Shown here piece after piece: positions 1 through 8,854 of a stretch of 38,467 bases of DNA. The notes under the pieces are model-generated. The model ran no database searches. It was not told the origin of the DNA and saw only the letters and a program-made list of their open reading frames with translations. This stretch comes from Proteobacteria bacterium bin106 (GTDB lineage: Bacteria; Bdellovibrionota_B; Oligoflexia; Oligoflexales; Bin106). Where the stretch lies: the NCBI GenBank assembly GCA_002238945.1, contig MPNI01000024.1, forward strand, positions 1-38,467, read 5' to 3'. A program made the position numbers and the translations under genes. The stretch's first letter is position 1, and every line of letters starts with the position of its first letter.

Positions 1-1
1 G

Positions 2-169
2 CCTAACCCTAATGAAGATGAAAGTGAAGTAGCAGAAGAGAAGCAAGTAACCAACAACCAGCCTCAGCAGCAGGAAGAAAAAGACGACGATAAGAATAGA
101 GAGAATTTTTATAACATAAGAGATACCAGTGAAGATGATGTGAGAGCCCGCGATTTTGGTTGTAACTAA
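2..169 (+). CDS. C-terminal tail of a trypsin-like protease lipoprotein paralogue (cassette copy 1, gene A; 5' truncated by window edge)
   Basis: An open frame enters from the left edge and stops with TAA at 167-169, giving 55 residues. They are acidic and Gln/Asn/Glu-rich and look disordered, ending in YNIRDTSEDDVRARDFGCN. This matches the end of the full-length protein at 34753-36642, which also has an acidic Glu/Gln/Lys tail and ends YTIRDSSGDAKVRGLDGC. Shared features are the IRD-S-D core, a following VR and a Cys at or next to the C-terminus. The next gene starts 54 bp downstream, and the right-hand copy has the same arrangement with a 57 bp gap. The protease domain itself lies outside the window, so its integrity cannot be judged. 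Homology to the right-hand copy is seen directly; function is inferred from that copy. Confidence 0.8.
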   Translation, partial: PNPNEDESEVAEEKQVTNNQPQQQEEKDDDKNRENFYNIRDTSEDDVRARDFGCN

Positions 170-223
170 TGCAATAGCGAGCTCATATTTTGTTTAATAA
201 CGCAATGATATCAGGAGGTTAAG

Positions 224-850
224 ATGGATATTCAAAGTAAAAAAATGATTAGAAATAGGTTATGTGTTTTAACGGTTATAATGGGATGCTTAACCATACT
301 CATACTGCCTATGTCATGTCGCCCAGATACAGACACTACGCCAAATCCCAATAACTCGAACTTGAAATTTTATGATACTCCCAGTAATAAAAGAATTCAA
401 CCACGCCGTGTACCAATAGATAATAATCCAGGACGGCTGTACTATTCTCGAATATTTAAATGCAATAACACAAAAAATATAGAACCTGTTCGAGAAATCG
501 TAACAGATGTTGAAATCAATGAGGTTTCTCGTGCTCAGCATTTTGCAGATAATGGACTGAACAAGCACTATCAGTACCTAGATTGCCTTTTATGGTATCA
601 TAGCAAAGAGACACTTCCTTATGCTCAACGTAATTGTGGTTATAAGTTTTTTTGTAGTGTGGATATAAGAGATCGAAATGACTGTAAAGTGAAACTCAAA
701 AGAGCTATTGATGAAATCACAGCAAAAGATAATATATCAACCGGTTACCTTCTAGGTAGCCCATCTGATTCAAATCATCCTAACCATCCTGTTCAAAAAG
801 TCTGCACAACTTTATACCCAAGGCCTGACCTCACTAATGGGCAGAAATAA
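224..850 (+). CDS. Six-cysteine predicted lipoprotein, cassette copy 1, gene B
   Basis: A 208-residue protein. The start is fixed by a strong AGGAGG five bases before ATG 224. A basic N-terminus and hydrophobic stretch (about residues 14-29) lead to Cys32 in LPMSC, a plausible but imperfect lipobox because Pro is at -3. The mature part has six cysteines (FKC, LDC, RNC, FFC, NDC, KVC). All six recur at matching places in the paralogue at 36700-37365, suggesting three disulphides and a periplasmic or surface location. The best conserved block is EIVTDVEINEVSRAQ through FADNGLNK to YQYLDCLLWYH; the C-terminal HPVQKVCTTL is also conserved. I recognise no named family. It follows gene A by 54 bp and probably shares its transcript. 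A partner, inhibitor or chaperone of the protease is possible, by context only. Confidence 0.9.
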   Translation: MDIQSKKMIRNRLCVLTVIMGCLTILILPMSCRPDTDTTPNPNNSNLKFYDTPSNKRIQPRRVPIDNNPGRLYYSRIFKCNNTKNIEPVREIVTDVEINEVSRAQHFADNGLNKHYQYLDCLLWYHSKETLPYAQRNCGYKFFCSVDIRDRNDCKVKLKRAIDEITAKDNISTGYLLGSPSDSNHPNHPVQKVCTTLYPRPDLTNGQK

Positions 851-1246
851 TTCGAAAGATACTTTTTTGACATTATTTTTTCGATAAAGTTTTCGCGTGC
901 ATACCTAGTATTTTATATGTTGATCTTTAGTATTAGGTATGCTATTATCTCTCCGTGTTGTTAGTCTCTAGCTCTAGAGGCACTCTTTAGAGGTTAGGCT
1001 ACCAGCTATGAAAAGACAGATTGATAAGTGCAATATAAACAAGAACAAGCATGCTATGTATAGTACAAAAATAGATGAATATGTATTTCATCAATAAAAT
1101 TGTGCGTTAACAAGATATCTTGACTATATTATGCTCTCAATAAGGGCTGAAGAATTTAAAATATTAAAACAAATGCATTTTAAAATTTCAATATTCATAA
1201 TATCGTAATTTATTTTAAAATTACACTACAAAAGGACAAAATAACC
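851..1246 (+). other. Spacer between cassette genes B and C (copy 1)
   Basis: This 396-base AT-rich stretch has no convincing coding frame. It holds an inverted repeat (899-942) soon after gene B and then very AT-rich DNA before gene C. AAAGGA precedes ATG 1247 by about ten bases. The right-hand copy has a similar long spacer and a similar AAGGA-AAAAT arrangement before its gene C, so C may have its own promoter. No promoter hexamers are clear enough to call. Confidence 0.5.
899..942 (+). terminator. Inverted repeat after gene B, possible terminator
   Basis: Arms of 12 bases at 899-910 (gcatacctagta) and 931-942 (tattaggtatgc) pair with one G-T type mismatch across a 20-base loop. No strong T-run follows, so this could be a weak terminator, an mRNA 3' stabiliser or an operator ahead of gene C. 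Confidence 0.35.
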
Positions 1247-2089
1247 ATGAAATATGCTAAGCTCACTCGTGATTTTTATAAAACGACAATATGCTCACTC
1301 TTCTTTTTTGTCGTTACCATGGCGATACTGCCCGGTGATTTATATGCTCAAGCTAACTCACGTCTTACATACATTCCAGATGATTGGGCTGGTGGTTCAT
1401 CATGCAGCATCAAAAGTATTAATAAAAATATTAGAATTACTAGCGTTAGCTTTGAAGCCGGCCCTTATGCGACGACAATTTTTGGTCAACAGCCTACGTA
1501 CTCTCAACATTCAACAAATGCTTTAAGATTTACAAAACTAAAAGAATACGAAAGATTTGGGGCAGTTTTTAGTTTCAACAGAGGTGGTGCACCGGTTCCA
1601 GGAGCTCATGAAAGTTATACATTTGATTTCGACGATATTGCTCCATTTATTGTCTCTGAGGGAGTTGTTTACCGAACTAAGAGAACTACTGTAAATGGTG
1701 TCCGTGTGCCAGATGCTCCACTAAGGATTGAACCTGGATATATACCTGAAGTTCCTGAGTTAAATGAATTCACTGACAAAGTCATGTTTCTTAACGGATT
1801 AGCAGCAAAACATAACTATAGAGCAGGGCATAGTTTGTGGCTTCCAGATGGTACATTTACAAATTGGAGATATTCTAAAATCCCAATAGATTCCGCTTTT
1901 ATACTTTTTGAACCAGTTTGCTTAGTTCATTATTTTCCTGTTGATCCAAGCCAAGTACGAAGTGATGGCCGAGTCTTACTCGACAAACGTTGGGTACAAG
2001 GACATAAAGATTCTAATAATAGATGGAGATTTATATTTGTGGTGGCAGAACCAGAAGGACCAAAAACACCTGCTGATTTCTATCGATGA
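1247..2089 (+). CDS. Sec-exported protein of unknown function, cassette copy 1, gene C
   Basis: A 280-residue protein with a signal peptide: basic start, hydrophobic core at about 15-28, and predicted cleavage after Ala34 in LYAQ. The paralogue starting at 37943 has the same LYAQ at the same residue number, and both have a Cys at residue 53. Conserved blocks are INKNI followed by FEAGPYA-T-FG (about residues 58-80) and SYTFD, IAPF-VS-GVVYR-KRT, VNGVRVPD (about 123-157). A second mature Cys (EPVC, near 225) could pair with Cys53. I see no catalytic motif and recognise no family. The start is supported by AAAGGA about ten bases upstream, a spacing shared with the other copy. A strong terminator follows, so C is probably the last gene of the unit. 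Confidence 0.9.
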   Translation: MKYAKLTRDFYKTTICSLFFFVVTMAILPGDLYAQANSRLTYIPDDWAGGSSCSIKSINKNIRITSVSFEAGPYATTIFGQQPTYSQHSTNALRFTKLKEYERFGAVFSFNRGGAPVPGAHESYTFDFDDIAPFIVSEGVVYRTKRTTVNGVRVPDAPLRIEPGYIPEVPELNEFTDKVMFLNGLAAKHNYRAGHSLWLPDGTFTNWRYSKIPIDSAFILFEPVCLVHYFPVDPSQVRSDGRVLLDKRWVQGHKDSNNRWRFIFVVAEPEGPKTPADFYR

Positions 2090-2119
2090 AATCAATAAAA
2101 ATGCGATAGTACCAAATTT

Positions 2120-2161
2120 TCAAGAGAAAAAGTGTTTAAGATGCTTTTTCTCTTGATTTTT
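2120..2161 (+). terminator. Rho-independent terminator after cassette gene C
   Basis: A perfect 13-bp stem (2120-2132 tcaagagaaaaag with 2144-2156 ctttttctcttga) has an 11-base loop and is followed by a run of five T. It begins 31 bases after the gene C stop codon and is the best terminator in the left part of the window. Confidence 0.88.
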
Positions 2162-2280
2162 GGTTATTGGTCCTCCCCAAAATAGCCAGCCTGTATTTGT
2201 GAATTCTTTTCTCGATCAGGAGCAACAAGGATACAAGCTTGTTTCTTAGATCTGAAGTTTCGCAAGAAAATCATCAATCC

Positions 2281-2322
2281 AATCTCTCAATCTCTGACTA
2301 CATAAGGGACTGAGAGATTTTT
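2281..2322 (+). terminator. Terminator-like hairpin in the decayed spacer
   Basis: Arms aatctctca (2281-2289) and tgagagatt (2311-2319) pair perfectly, with T residues just after. No intact gene ends immediately upstream. It may be a second terminator for the cassette or belonged to a lost gene. The surrounding DNA (2162-2456) shows nothing else I can name. Confidence 0.4.
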
Positions 2323-2456
2323 CTGCTTTTTTTTGCAAAAAAAAAACAGTTCATGTCATTTGTAGGTAAAATGCATAGTCAATTTTATTCTTTCATGCTT
2401 AATCATAGACGTGTATAAGCCCTACTTAACACCGTCATAAACCAAAAGGATCAAAT

Positions 2457-2522
2457 ATGTATGTTGATATAGTTCCCAATCATGGATCAGATAAAAAATG
2501 GTACTTATCTGTCGTTCGTTGA
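2457..2522 (+). pseudogene. N-terminal remnant of an IS1634-like transposase
   Basis: After a good AAAAGGA ribosome site, an ATG opens the short frame MYVDIVPNHGSDKKWYLSVVR and then a TGA stop. MYVDIVPN at the very start is the typical N-terminus of IS1634-family (IS4-group) transposases. The rest of the roughly 500-residue protein is absent and the DNA beyond is stop-rich. The assignment rests on eight residues plus the start position, so it is tentative. Confidence 0.4.
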
Positions 2523-2659
2523 GATACAGGCAAATAATGATAAATGATCATACCCAATAATAGTAGAAGCAACTTGAACAGAAAACCTAGCCAGTAGATT
2601 TTTACCTTAATAATTAAAAATCATTGTATTATCAATGAGTTATGTTCAATATCGCCACA

Positions 2660-3118
2660 AATTTTGCAAAACTTCAGTTAGATATGCCTCTTTTCATAGC
2701 AGGTTAACCTCGTTTTCTAGGGGCTTGAGGCATATTTTTCTTCTTTCCTTTATAGCTAAGAAGAAGATAGATTTCATCTGTCTTTATTACTCCATCTAAA
2801 GTAGATTTTTTGTATGCTGTTAAAACGTTCAATGCTTTCAGCATTTTATGATGCTAGTAGAAGTAGAAATTTTTAATTCTTCTGCAATATCACGAATAGA
2901 CTGTTTCGAATAAAAGTTTGAAACATTTTGACCACAAATGGAGTGGTTTTTAGGTGCGATGAAACATCGTGTTGGTTCATAAGGTTGAAAGGTTTTTTAC
3001 ATTTGTTGCACAGGTAACGCTATACTCCTCGTACATGGCCGTTTTTGACAATCTTTTTGTCATCACAATGAGGGGCAAAATTATCTGCAGTATTCTATCC
3101 TGCTTTTTGTTTGTTCAT
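2660..3118 (-). pseudogene. Frameshifted IS1595-like transposase remnant
   Basis: Read on the minus strand, the frames string together recognisable parts of one transposase. First is a zinc-ribbon (PHCDDKKIVKNGHVRG, stop, RYLCNKCKKPF). After a frame change comes a helix-turn-helix (KQSIRDIAEELKISTSTS). After another change comes LDGVIKTDEIYLLLSYKGKK, then MPQAPRKRG, a stop, and KRGISN. The order zinc ribbon, HTH, DE-Y followed by SYKG and RKRG is that of IS1595-family transposases, where the Asp of DE-Y is the first catalytic acid. Several stops and at least two frameshifts make it non-functional. The C-terminal half, with the remaining catalytic acids, is missing. Confidence 0.65.
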
Positions 3119-3381
3119 TTCTAGGTGTCTCGATTTGGCAATAGATTAACTTTTTAAATTTTTTGAGCTGTTTTTGAGAAATTGAGGCAACTCATAAATC
3201 TATAAAAAACCTCATCGTGATCTATTTTGCAGACAATAACAAAGAATTCAGGCATAATAGCTTATATATCACTACTTGATGATAATAGGGTCAATCATTT
3301 TTAAATGTATAGATAAAAAGTTGTTGATGACATAAATATTATGGTGGGTTGCTTGAAGAGTTGTGATTTTTTTACATAGGT

Positions 3382-4212
3382 TTAGTTGTGTGAGTTGAGA
3401 AACTGTGAGATGTCGGCATAAAGTTTTGCAGGTTGTTCTGCTAAGAGCAAATGACCACATTGCGGATAAAGGATAAGGGTGGTGTGTGGGATTAATCGAT
3501 GGAGTGTATCGGCTGCTTGTGGGTAGATGATTCGATCGTCTTCGCCGTGGATGATGAGTGTGGGCATTGCGATATGATTATGGTGTATGGATTTATAAGA
3601 AGCTTGTTGAAAGGCTGAACGCTGATAAGTTAGCTGTTGGCTATCTTCTGTGCTAGCGCTTAAACGTTTCACTTCTTTATGAAGAGTCTGTGTTGCGTGA
3701 GGATGTTTTTTTAGGAATCTTTGTGAGAAGTATTTTTCAAGATGATGCCATAGTGGGGCGTAGGGGTTATGGAATGTCTTACCTGTGAGTGGTGAGAAGT
3801 AGCCGCTGCTTGGAAGAGTGGAAATGAGAACGAGCTGTGAGATGTGTCTGGTTGAAATGTTGTGAAGGTGTGATGCTAGACATTGTGCTATGAGTCCTCC
3901 CATGGAGAAACCAATCACTGCACTGTGGGTAATGCCAAGATGTTTCCAGAGACAGAGGATATCTTTAGTGTGTTGTTCGAAGCCGAAAGGTTGGTTTGCC
4001 TTTGAGAGTCCGCTGCCACGATTATCGAATAGCAAAACATTGTAGCCAGTCATGGCGAGTTTTTTTTGCCATAGGCGAAAATCTTTATGGCTACGTGAAT
4101 AGCCACAGATGAATGTGATGGTGCGGAGATGATCTGGATGGTCCATCCAGGAGTAGTGTAGGGTACCGAGATCATCAGTAAGAGAACTATTCTGGCTGCG
4201 GAATGTTGTCAT
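3382..4212 (-). CDS. Alpha/beta-fold hydrolase
   Basis: A 276-residue single-domain alpha/beta hydrolase, typical in length. DNRGSGLS (63-70) is the usual strand/loop before the nucleophile elbow GFSMGG with Ser103. Asp226 in GEDDRIIYP and His254 in QCGHLLLAEQP complete the triad. The region between about 130 and 205 forms the cap and is not diagnostic, so the substrate (ester, lactone or other) is unknown. There is no signal peptide, so it is likely cytosolic. It stands alone, with long spacers on both sides. Only a weak ribosome site (GGA close to the ATG) is present, and the start is chosen from the beginning of the fold. Confidence 0.9.
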   Translation of the reverse strand: MTTFRSQNSSLTDDLGTLHYSWMDHPDHLRTITFICGYSRSHKDFRLWQKKLAMTGYNVLLFDNRGSGLSKANQPFGFEQHTKDILCLWKHLGITHSAVIGFSMGGLIAQCLASHLHNISTRHISQLVLISTLPSSGYFSPLTGKTFHNPYAPLWHHLEKYFSQRFLKKHPHATQTLHKEVKRLSASTEDSQQLTYQRSAFQQASYKSIHHNHIAMPTLIIHGEDDRIIYPQAADTLHRLIPHTTLILYPQCGHLLLAEQPAKLYADISQFLNSHN

Positions 4213-4451
4213 AATCCGATATGCTTTCTATGAAGATGATGATGTGCGATGGGTATAGGATTCATTAACATGCCAATATAATAGATCTTTTTTGATAGTG
4301 GCCTCATTTAGGGGTTTAAGCGATTATTTTTTTTTTGAAAAATATAGCATCTCAAATCGAATGTCGCTATATTTGGTGTAGTGACATTCTCTTTTACACT
4401 ATGTTGAGTGACGCGGATGCTTATAACACAATGTTGGTAGTGATTGCTCGT

Positions 4452-4536
4452 TATGATGATTAGTTATGATGATTAGCTATGATGATTAGCTATGATGATT
4501 AGCTATGATGATTAGCTATGATGATTAGCTATGATG
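4452..4536. repeat. 13-bp tandem repeat, six copies plus a partial
   Basis: Unit tatgatgattagc. The first copy (4452-4464) ends in t instead of c, five identical copies follow to 4529, then a partial tatgatg. Near-perfect identity indicates recent slippage or unequal exchange. Non-coding. Confidence 0.95.
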
Positions 4537-4647
4537 GTTCTGTTGATAGTGGCGGTGTGTTATGGGTGTCACTGGGGTATGAAGTATGAGGGCTAAATAT
4601 GAAGTGTACGTACTCCAGGGTGCGAAACAACACGGTATAGCAAAGTA

Positions 4648-4705
4648 CACATACACAACAATGCACATACAACAATGCACATACAACAATGCACATACAA
4701 CGATG
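4648..4705. repeat. 14-bp tandem repeat, about four copies
   Basis: Unit cacatacaacaatg at 4664-4677 and 4678-4691, a one-base variant at 4692-4705, and a 16-base variant before them (4648-4663). Related caacgatacaacaatacaa sequence trails behind. Confidence 0.9.
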
Positions 4706-4973
4706 CAACGATACAACAATACAAAGAACTCTGTGAGACATAGGAAGCAGGTAGCAATAAGCACGAGTCAATCAGTGCTAAAAAGATGAAACTATGATTT
4801 TTGCCAGGGACTAGTATTGTATGTTGTATATATTTTGTTATCTCTGTTGATCATGGCAGCAGGTTGTTATTGAGGATGGCAAGATACATAAAGAGATAGA
4901 AGCAAGACACAGAAAAAAATAGCTGTTTTTGGTTAATACTTCAAACACGTTTACATCATCAAAGGGAATTATC

Positions 4974-7442
4974 ATGAATTTAGATCCATCGGCTATGCCC
5001 TCTTTAGCTGAGACGCCTAACTCTGTTCATTCGAGTGCATCTTTTTCCACTGAACCGTTGGGTAATCTTGATGAAGGCCAGATGCGGGTGCGTAAGCGTG
5101 ATGGTTCTATAGAGCCGGTGGATGTGATTAAGATCACCAAAAAAGTGGCTCGTTGTGGTGCTGGACTCGAACATATCAATCCTTACTTGATTGCCAGTAA
5201 GGCAATCAGTGGTATTTATGATGGTGTAACTACGACAGAACTAGACACTTTGCTGATGCAAACAGCTGCTATGTTGATTGGTGAGGAGCCGGAATATTCC
5301 AAGTTAGCTGCACGACTTTTGATTGATTTTATTGATGATGAGATTATGCAGTTGGGTATTTGTTATTTCTCTGATTCTATAAGTGTGGCTTGTAAAGTGG
5401 GTTTGGTGAGTGAGAAAACCAACGAGTTTGTTCAAGCCAATGCAGCGGTATTGAATGAAGTGATCATGGAGAATCGTTGTGATTTTTTTGAGTATTTTGG
5501 CTTAAAAACCATTTATGATCGTTACTTATTACGTCATCCTACATCGCGTCTTTCTTTGGAATCATCGCAATTCTTTTTTATGCGTGTAGCCTGTGGTTTA
5601 GCAGAGAACTTGGAAGAGGCTTGTGAGTTTTATCGATTGATATCGTCTTTTGCTTATATGCCTTCTACACCGACACTTTTCAATTCTGGCACCAATCACG
5701 CTCAGATGTCTTCGTGCTATTTGTTGGACTCGCCACAGGATTCTTTAGAGAGTATTTATAAGCGTTATTCGGATATTGCCATGTTATCTAAGTTTGCTGG
5801 TGGCATTGGCTTATCTTTTTCACGAGTACGTTCTCGCGATAGTCTTATTCGTAGCACGAACGGTAAGAGTCATGGAATTATCCCTTTTATCAAAACCTTA
5901 GATTCTTCGGTAGCGGCAGTTAATCAGGGTGGAAAACGTAAGGGTGCAGCGTGTGTGTATCTTGAGACCTGGCATGCAGATATATTGGATTTTCTTGAGA
6001 TACGCGATAATACCGGTGATGAGTCTATGCGTGCGCATAATCTCAATTTTGCTAACTGGGTGCCGGATTTATTTATGAAACGGGTGGCTGAAGATAGTAA
6101 GTGGTCATTGTTTGATCCTAAGGATGTAGCAGATCTTATGGATCTTTATGGTGAAGCTTTTGAGAAAGCGTATCTTGCTTATGAGAAGCGTGGCTTGGCT
6201 AAGCGGACTCTTCCAGCTCGCCAAATTTACTCTAAGATGATGCGTACTCTTGCTCAAACCGGTAATGGTTGGATGACTTTTAAGGATGCAGCTAATCTTA
6301 AAGGCAATCAGACCGGCAAGGGGCATAACACCATTCATTTGTCGAATTTGTGCACTGAGATTGTGGAAGTAACCAGTGATAAAGAAACTGCGGTTTGCAA
6401 TTTAGGTTCTTTGAATTTGTCTCGTTATGTGAAGCATCGCTCTCGTGGTTTTGACTTTGTTAAGCTTGGAGAGTGTGTTCGTTTAGCTATTAAGTATTTA
6501 GATCGTGTGGTGGATATCAATTACTATCCTATTCCATCTTCTTCTGTATCCAATAAGCGTTGGCGTCCTGTTGGTTTGGGGGTGATGGGTCTTCAAGATG
6601 TTTTTTTCAAGTTGAGGTTGCCTTTTGATAGTGAGAAGGCGCGGACTTTATCGAGAAATATTACAGAACATGTGTATTTTCATGCGTTATCGGCATCTTG
6701 TGAATTGGCTCGTAAGCTGGGTGCTCATGAGGGTTTTGAAGACACCAGAGCGAGTCAAGGGGACCTGCAATTTGATTTGTGGGGCGTAAAGCCTAAAGAC
6801 AGTGAGCGTTGGGATGTTTTGAAGGAAAACATTAAAAAATATGGCTTGCGTAACTCTTTAACTGTAGCTGTTGCTCCCACTGCTACAATTGCTTCCATTA
6901 CCGGGGTGTATGAGTGTATTGAGCCTCAGGTATCGAATCTGTTTAAACGCGAGACTCTTTCAGGAGAGTTTGTACAAATCAATACGTATCTTGTCAGAGA
7001 GTTACGTAAGCTTGGTTTATGGACCAAGTCCATGAAACAGGCTATTAAGGCACAAAATGGCTCTATTCAGCACATTAAAGAGGTACCAGATTATATCAAA
7101 CAGATTTATCGCACAGCCTGGGAGATCCCACAAAAGTCTTTGATTGAAATGGCTGCAGATCGTGGTGCTTTTATCGATCAGAGTCAATCATTGAATTTGT
7201 TTATGGAAAATCCTACGATTGGCAAATTATCTTCGATGTATATTTATGCGTGGCGATGTGGTTTGAAAACCACATATTATTTACGTTCTCGTGGTGCCAC
7301 TCAAATTCGTAAAACCACCATTGATACTACCGGTGTTCAACAAGGTGCTACATCTAAGAGCAGTGGTAATGCTATGGGCTCAGACAGTGACCAGGTTAGT
7401 TGTTCGTTAGAAAACCCTGACACATGTGAAGCATGTACTTGA
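4974..7442 (+). CDS. nrdA: Ribonucleoside-diphosphate reductase large (alpha) subunit, class Ia, eukaryote-like type
   Basis: Reduces ribonucleotides to deoxyribonucleotides with a radical-generating beta subunit. ATG 4974 is preferred over an in-frame TTG at 4929 because AAAGGGA sits six bases before it, giving 822 residues. An ATP-cone (about 36-125) starts at MRVRKRDGS. Active-site residues visible are Cys248 (SSCYLLD), Asn458/Cys460/Glu462 (SNLCTEI) and Cys475 (AVCNLGSLNL). The radical-relay tyrosines are in TTYYLRSRGA, and the C-terminal redox pair is Cys818/Cys821 in CEACT. The 15-residue gap between the second and third active-site Cys, SNLCTEIVE, the INYYP-P/SNKR-RP stretch and the CSLEN tail resemble eukaryotic RNR1 rather than E. 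coli NrdA, where that gap is 23. No nrdB lies nearby. Followed by a bidirectional terminator. Confidence 0.97.
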   Translation: MNLDPSAMPSLAETPNSVHSSASFSTEPLGNLDEGQMRVRKRDGSIEPVDVIKITKKVARCGAGLEHINPYLIASKAISGIYDGVTTTELDTLLMQTAAMLIGEEPEYSKLAARLLIDFIDDEIMQLGICYFSDSISVACKVGLVSEKTNEFVQANAAVLNEVIMENRCDFFEYFGLKTIYDRYLLRHPTSRLSLESSQFFFMRVACGLAENLEEACEFYRLISSFAYMPSTPTLFNSGTNHAQMSSCYLLDSPQDSLESIYKRYSDIAMLSKFAGGIGLSFSRVRSRDSLIRSTNGKSHGIIPFIKTLDSSVAAVNQGGKRKGAACVYLETWHADILDFLEIRDNTGDESMRAHNLNFANWVPDLFMKRVAEDSKWSLFDPKDVADLMDLYGEAFEKAYLAYEKRGLAKRTLPARQIYSKMMRTLAQTGNGWMTFKDAANLKGNQTGKGHNTIHLSNLCTEIVEVTSDKETAVCNLGSLNLSRYVKHRSRGFDFVKLGECVRLAIKYLDRVVDINYYPIPSSSVSNKRWRPVGLGVMGLQDVFFKLRLPFDSEKARTLSRNITEHVYFHALSASCELARKLGAHEGFEDTRASQGDLQFDLWGVKPKDSERWDVLKENIKKYGLRNSLTVAVAPTATIASITGVYECIEPQVSNLFKRETLSGEFVQINTYLVRELRKLGLWTKSMKQAIKAQNGSIQHIKEVPDYIKQIYRTAWEIPQKSLIEMAADRGAFIDQSQSLNLFMENPTIGKLSSMYIYAWRCGLKTTYYLRSRGATQIRKTTIDTTGVQQGATSKSSGNAMGSDSDQVSCSLENPDTCEACT

Positions 7443-7617
7443 GGATTGTTATACAAGTCATGACATGGTGATGTGATCACGGTGACGCTGGCTTTTTTAC
7501 GGTAGTTTGTTTTAGATGACTTATTCTAGATGAGCCGTACGCAGCATCAGACTATTTATATAGATTTATATAGAGCAAAGTAGCTGTTGTTATGTGTGTT
7601 TATACAGTGCGCACAGT

Positions 7618-7649
7618 AAAATAGACTCAGATGCATCTGAGTCTATTTT
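7618..7649. terminator. Bidirectional terminator between nrdA and recA
   Basis: A perfect 32-base palindrome with half-site aaaatagactcagatg. Folded as a hairpin it has an A-run on one side and a T-run on the other, so it can end both the plus-strand nrdA transcript and the convergent minus-strand recA transcript. Confidence 0.85.
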
Positions 7650-7711
7650 TGTTTCGGTTTTCTTCTCTTTTAAAAAAGAGCGTTACGGGTGTTTGAAGTG
7701 TGCGTTATGAT

Positions 7712-8854
7712 TCAGCTTTTTGCTGTGTTGTTCTGCTGCGTGGTTTTGCTGTCGTTTTTAGTCGTTTTGGGTTGTGGTGTTTGTGTTGTCTCTGTCGGAG
7801 GAGTTTTTTGTGGTTTTACACTGGCCCCTGCCTTGTTTTTAGGGGTAGGATGACTGAGAGAGAAGTGTTCTAATATTTTGTTAGCAAGTAATGTAAATAC
7901 TTCAGGGTTTTGTTTGAAGAAGTCTTTGACTCCATCTCGTCCCTGTCCCATCATCTTATCGCCATAAGAAAACCATGAGCCACTCTTTTTCACAAAATCG
8001 AGTTTTACAGCTAAATCAAGAAGACTGGATGCTGTGGATATGCCTTCGTTAAACATGATATCAAATTCAGATTCTTTGAAAGGAGCAGCGAGTTTATTTT
8101 TGACAACCTTCACTCGCACACGATTACCGATGATTTGATCGCTTTTTTTAATGGATGCAATGCGACGGATATCGAGTCTTACCGAAGCATAAAATTTGAG
8201 TGCATTACCGCCAGTTGTGGTTTCTGGATTGCCGAACATGACACCTATTTTCATGCGGAGTTGGTTGATAAAGATCACGGTAACGTTTTGTTGAGAGACA
8301 ACGCTGGTTAGCTTGCGTAAAGCTTGAGACATGAGACGTGCTTGCAATCCTACATGTTTATCGCCCATATCACCTTCAATTTCTGCTTTAGGTGTGAGAG
8401 CAGCTACGGAGTCAACGACGATCAAATCCACCGAGCCACTTTTAACGAGAAGCTCAACGATCTCAAGGGCCTGCTCTCCAGTATCAGGCTGTGAAACCAA
8501 GAGATTATCAACATCCACTCCTATGCGACGTGCATAGTTCACGTCGAGGGCATGTTCAGCATCGATAAAGGCACATATACCATTGACATTTTGAGAGTTA
8601 GCGATGGCATGAAGAGCAAGAGTGGTTTTACCACTGGATTCAGGACCATATATTTCCACTATGCGACCACGAGGCAAACCGCCGGTGCCTAAGGCAACAT
8701 CTAGAGCTAAAGAGCCAGTGGGTATAACCTCTATAGCTGTTGCTTGTACTTCTCCTAGCTTAATGATAGTGCCCTTGCCAAACTGCTTTTCAATAGAACT
8801 CACAGCTAAATCGAGTTGTTGTTTCTTGGTTTTTTCTTCTGTTTTTTTCTGCAT
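7712..8854 (-). CDS. recA: RecA recombinase
   Basis: Forms ATP-dependent filaments on single-stranded DNA for homologous recombination and SOS signalling. The start at 8854 (MQKKTEEK) is favoured over an in-frame ATG at 8887 because GAGG lies eight bases before it; this gives 380 residues. Walker A GPESSGKT is at 70-77, Walker B in [10 protein letters not shown], and the L2 region contains [19 protein letters not shown] and [12 protein letters not shown]. The core is fully conserved. The C-terminal 40 or so residues are unusually rich in Thr, Gln, Lys, Pro and Asn instead of the common acidic tail. It stands alone on the minus strand, with no recX seen. I found no convincing LexA box upstream. 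Confidence 0.98.
   Translation of the reverse strand: MQKKTEEKTKKQQLDLAVSSIEKQFGKGTIIKLGEVQATAIEVIPTGSLALDVALGTGGLPRGRIVEIYGPESSGKTTLALHAIANSQNVNGICAFIDAEHALDVNYARRIGVDVDNLLVSQPDTGEQALEIVELLVKSGSVDLIVVDSVAALTPKAEIEGDMGDKHVGLQARLMSQALRKLTSVVSQQNVTVIFINQLRMKIGVMFGNPETTTGGNALKFYASVRLDIRRIASIKKSDQIIGNRVRVKVVKNKLAAPFKESEFDIMFNEGISTASSLLDLAVKLDFVKKSGSWFSYGDKMMGQGRDGVKDFFKQNPEVFTLLANKILEHFSLSHPTPKNKAGASVKPQKTPPTETTQTPQPKTTKNDSKTTQQNNTAKS

Larger units (their letters stand above)
4213..4973. other. 761-base divergent spacer with two tandem repeat arrays
   Basis: This spacer lies between the hydrolase (minus) and nrdA (plus). It contains the 13-bp array at 4452-4536 and the 14-bp array at 4648-4705. 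Open frames across the second array are low-complexity products of the repeat (for example Cys/Val/Ile-rich on the minus strand) and are not credible genes. The promoter of nrdA must lie here, but I could not place it. Confidence 0.5.

Noticed and set aside
1941-2156. 71-residue frame overlapping the end of cassette gene C
   Set aside because: It is out of frame with the conserved gene and runs into the terminator hairpin.
4529-4771. Minus-strand frame rich in Cys, Val and Ile
   Set aside because: It is generated by the 14-bp tandem repeat, has no ribosome site, and its residues follow the repeat period.
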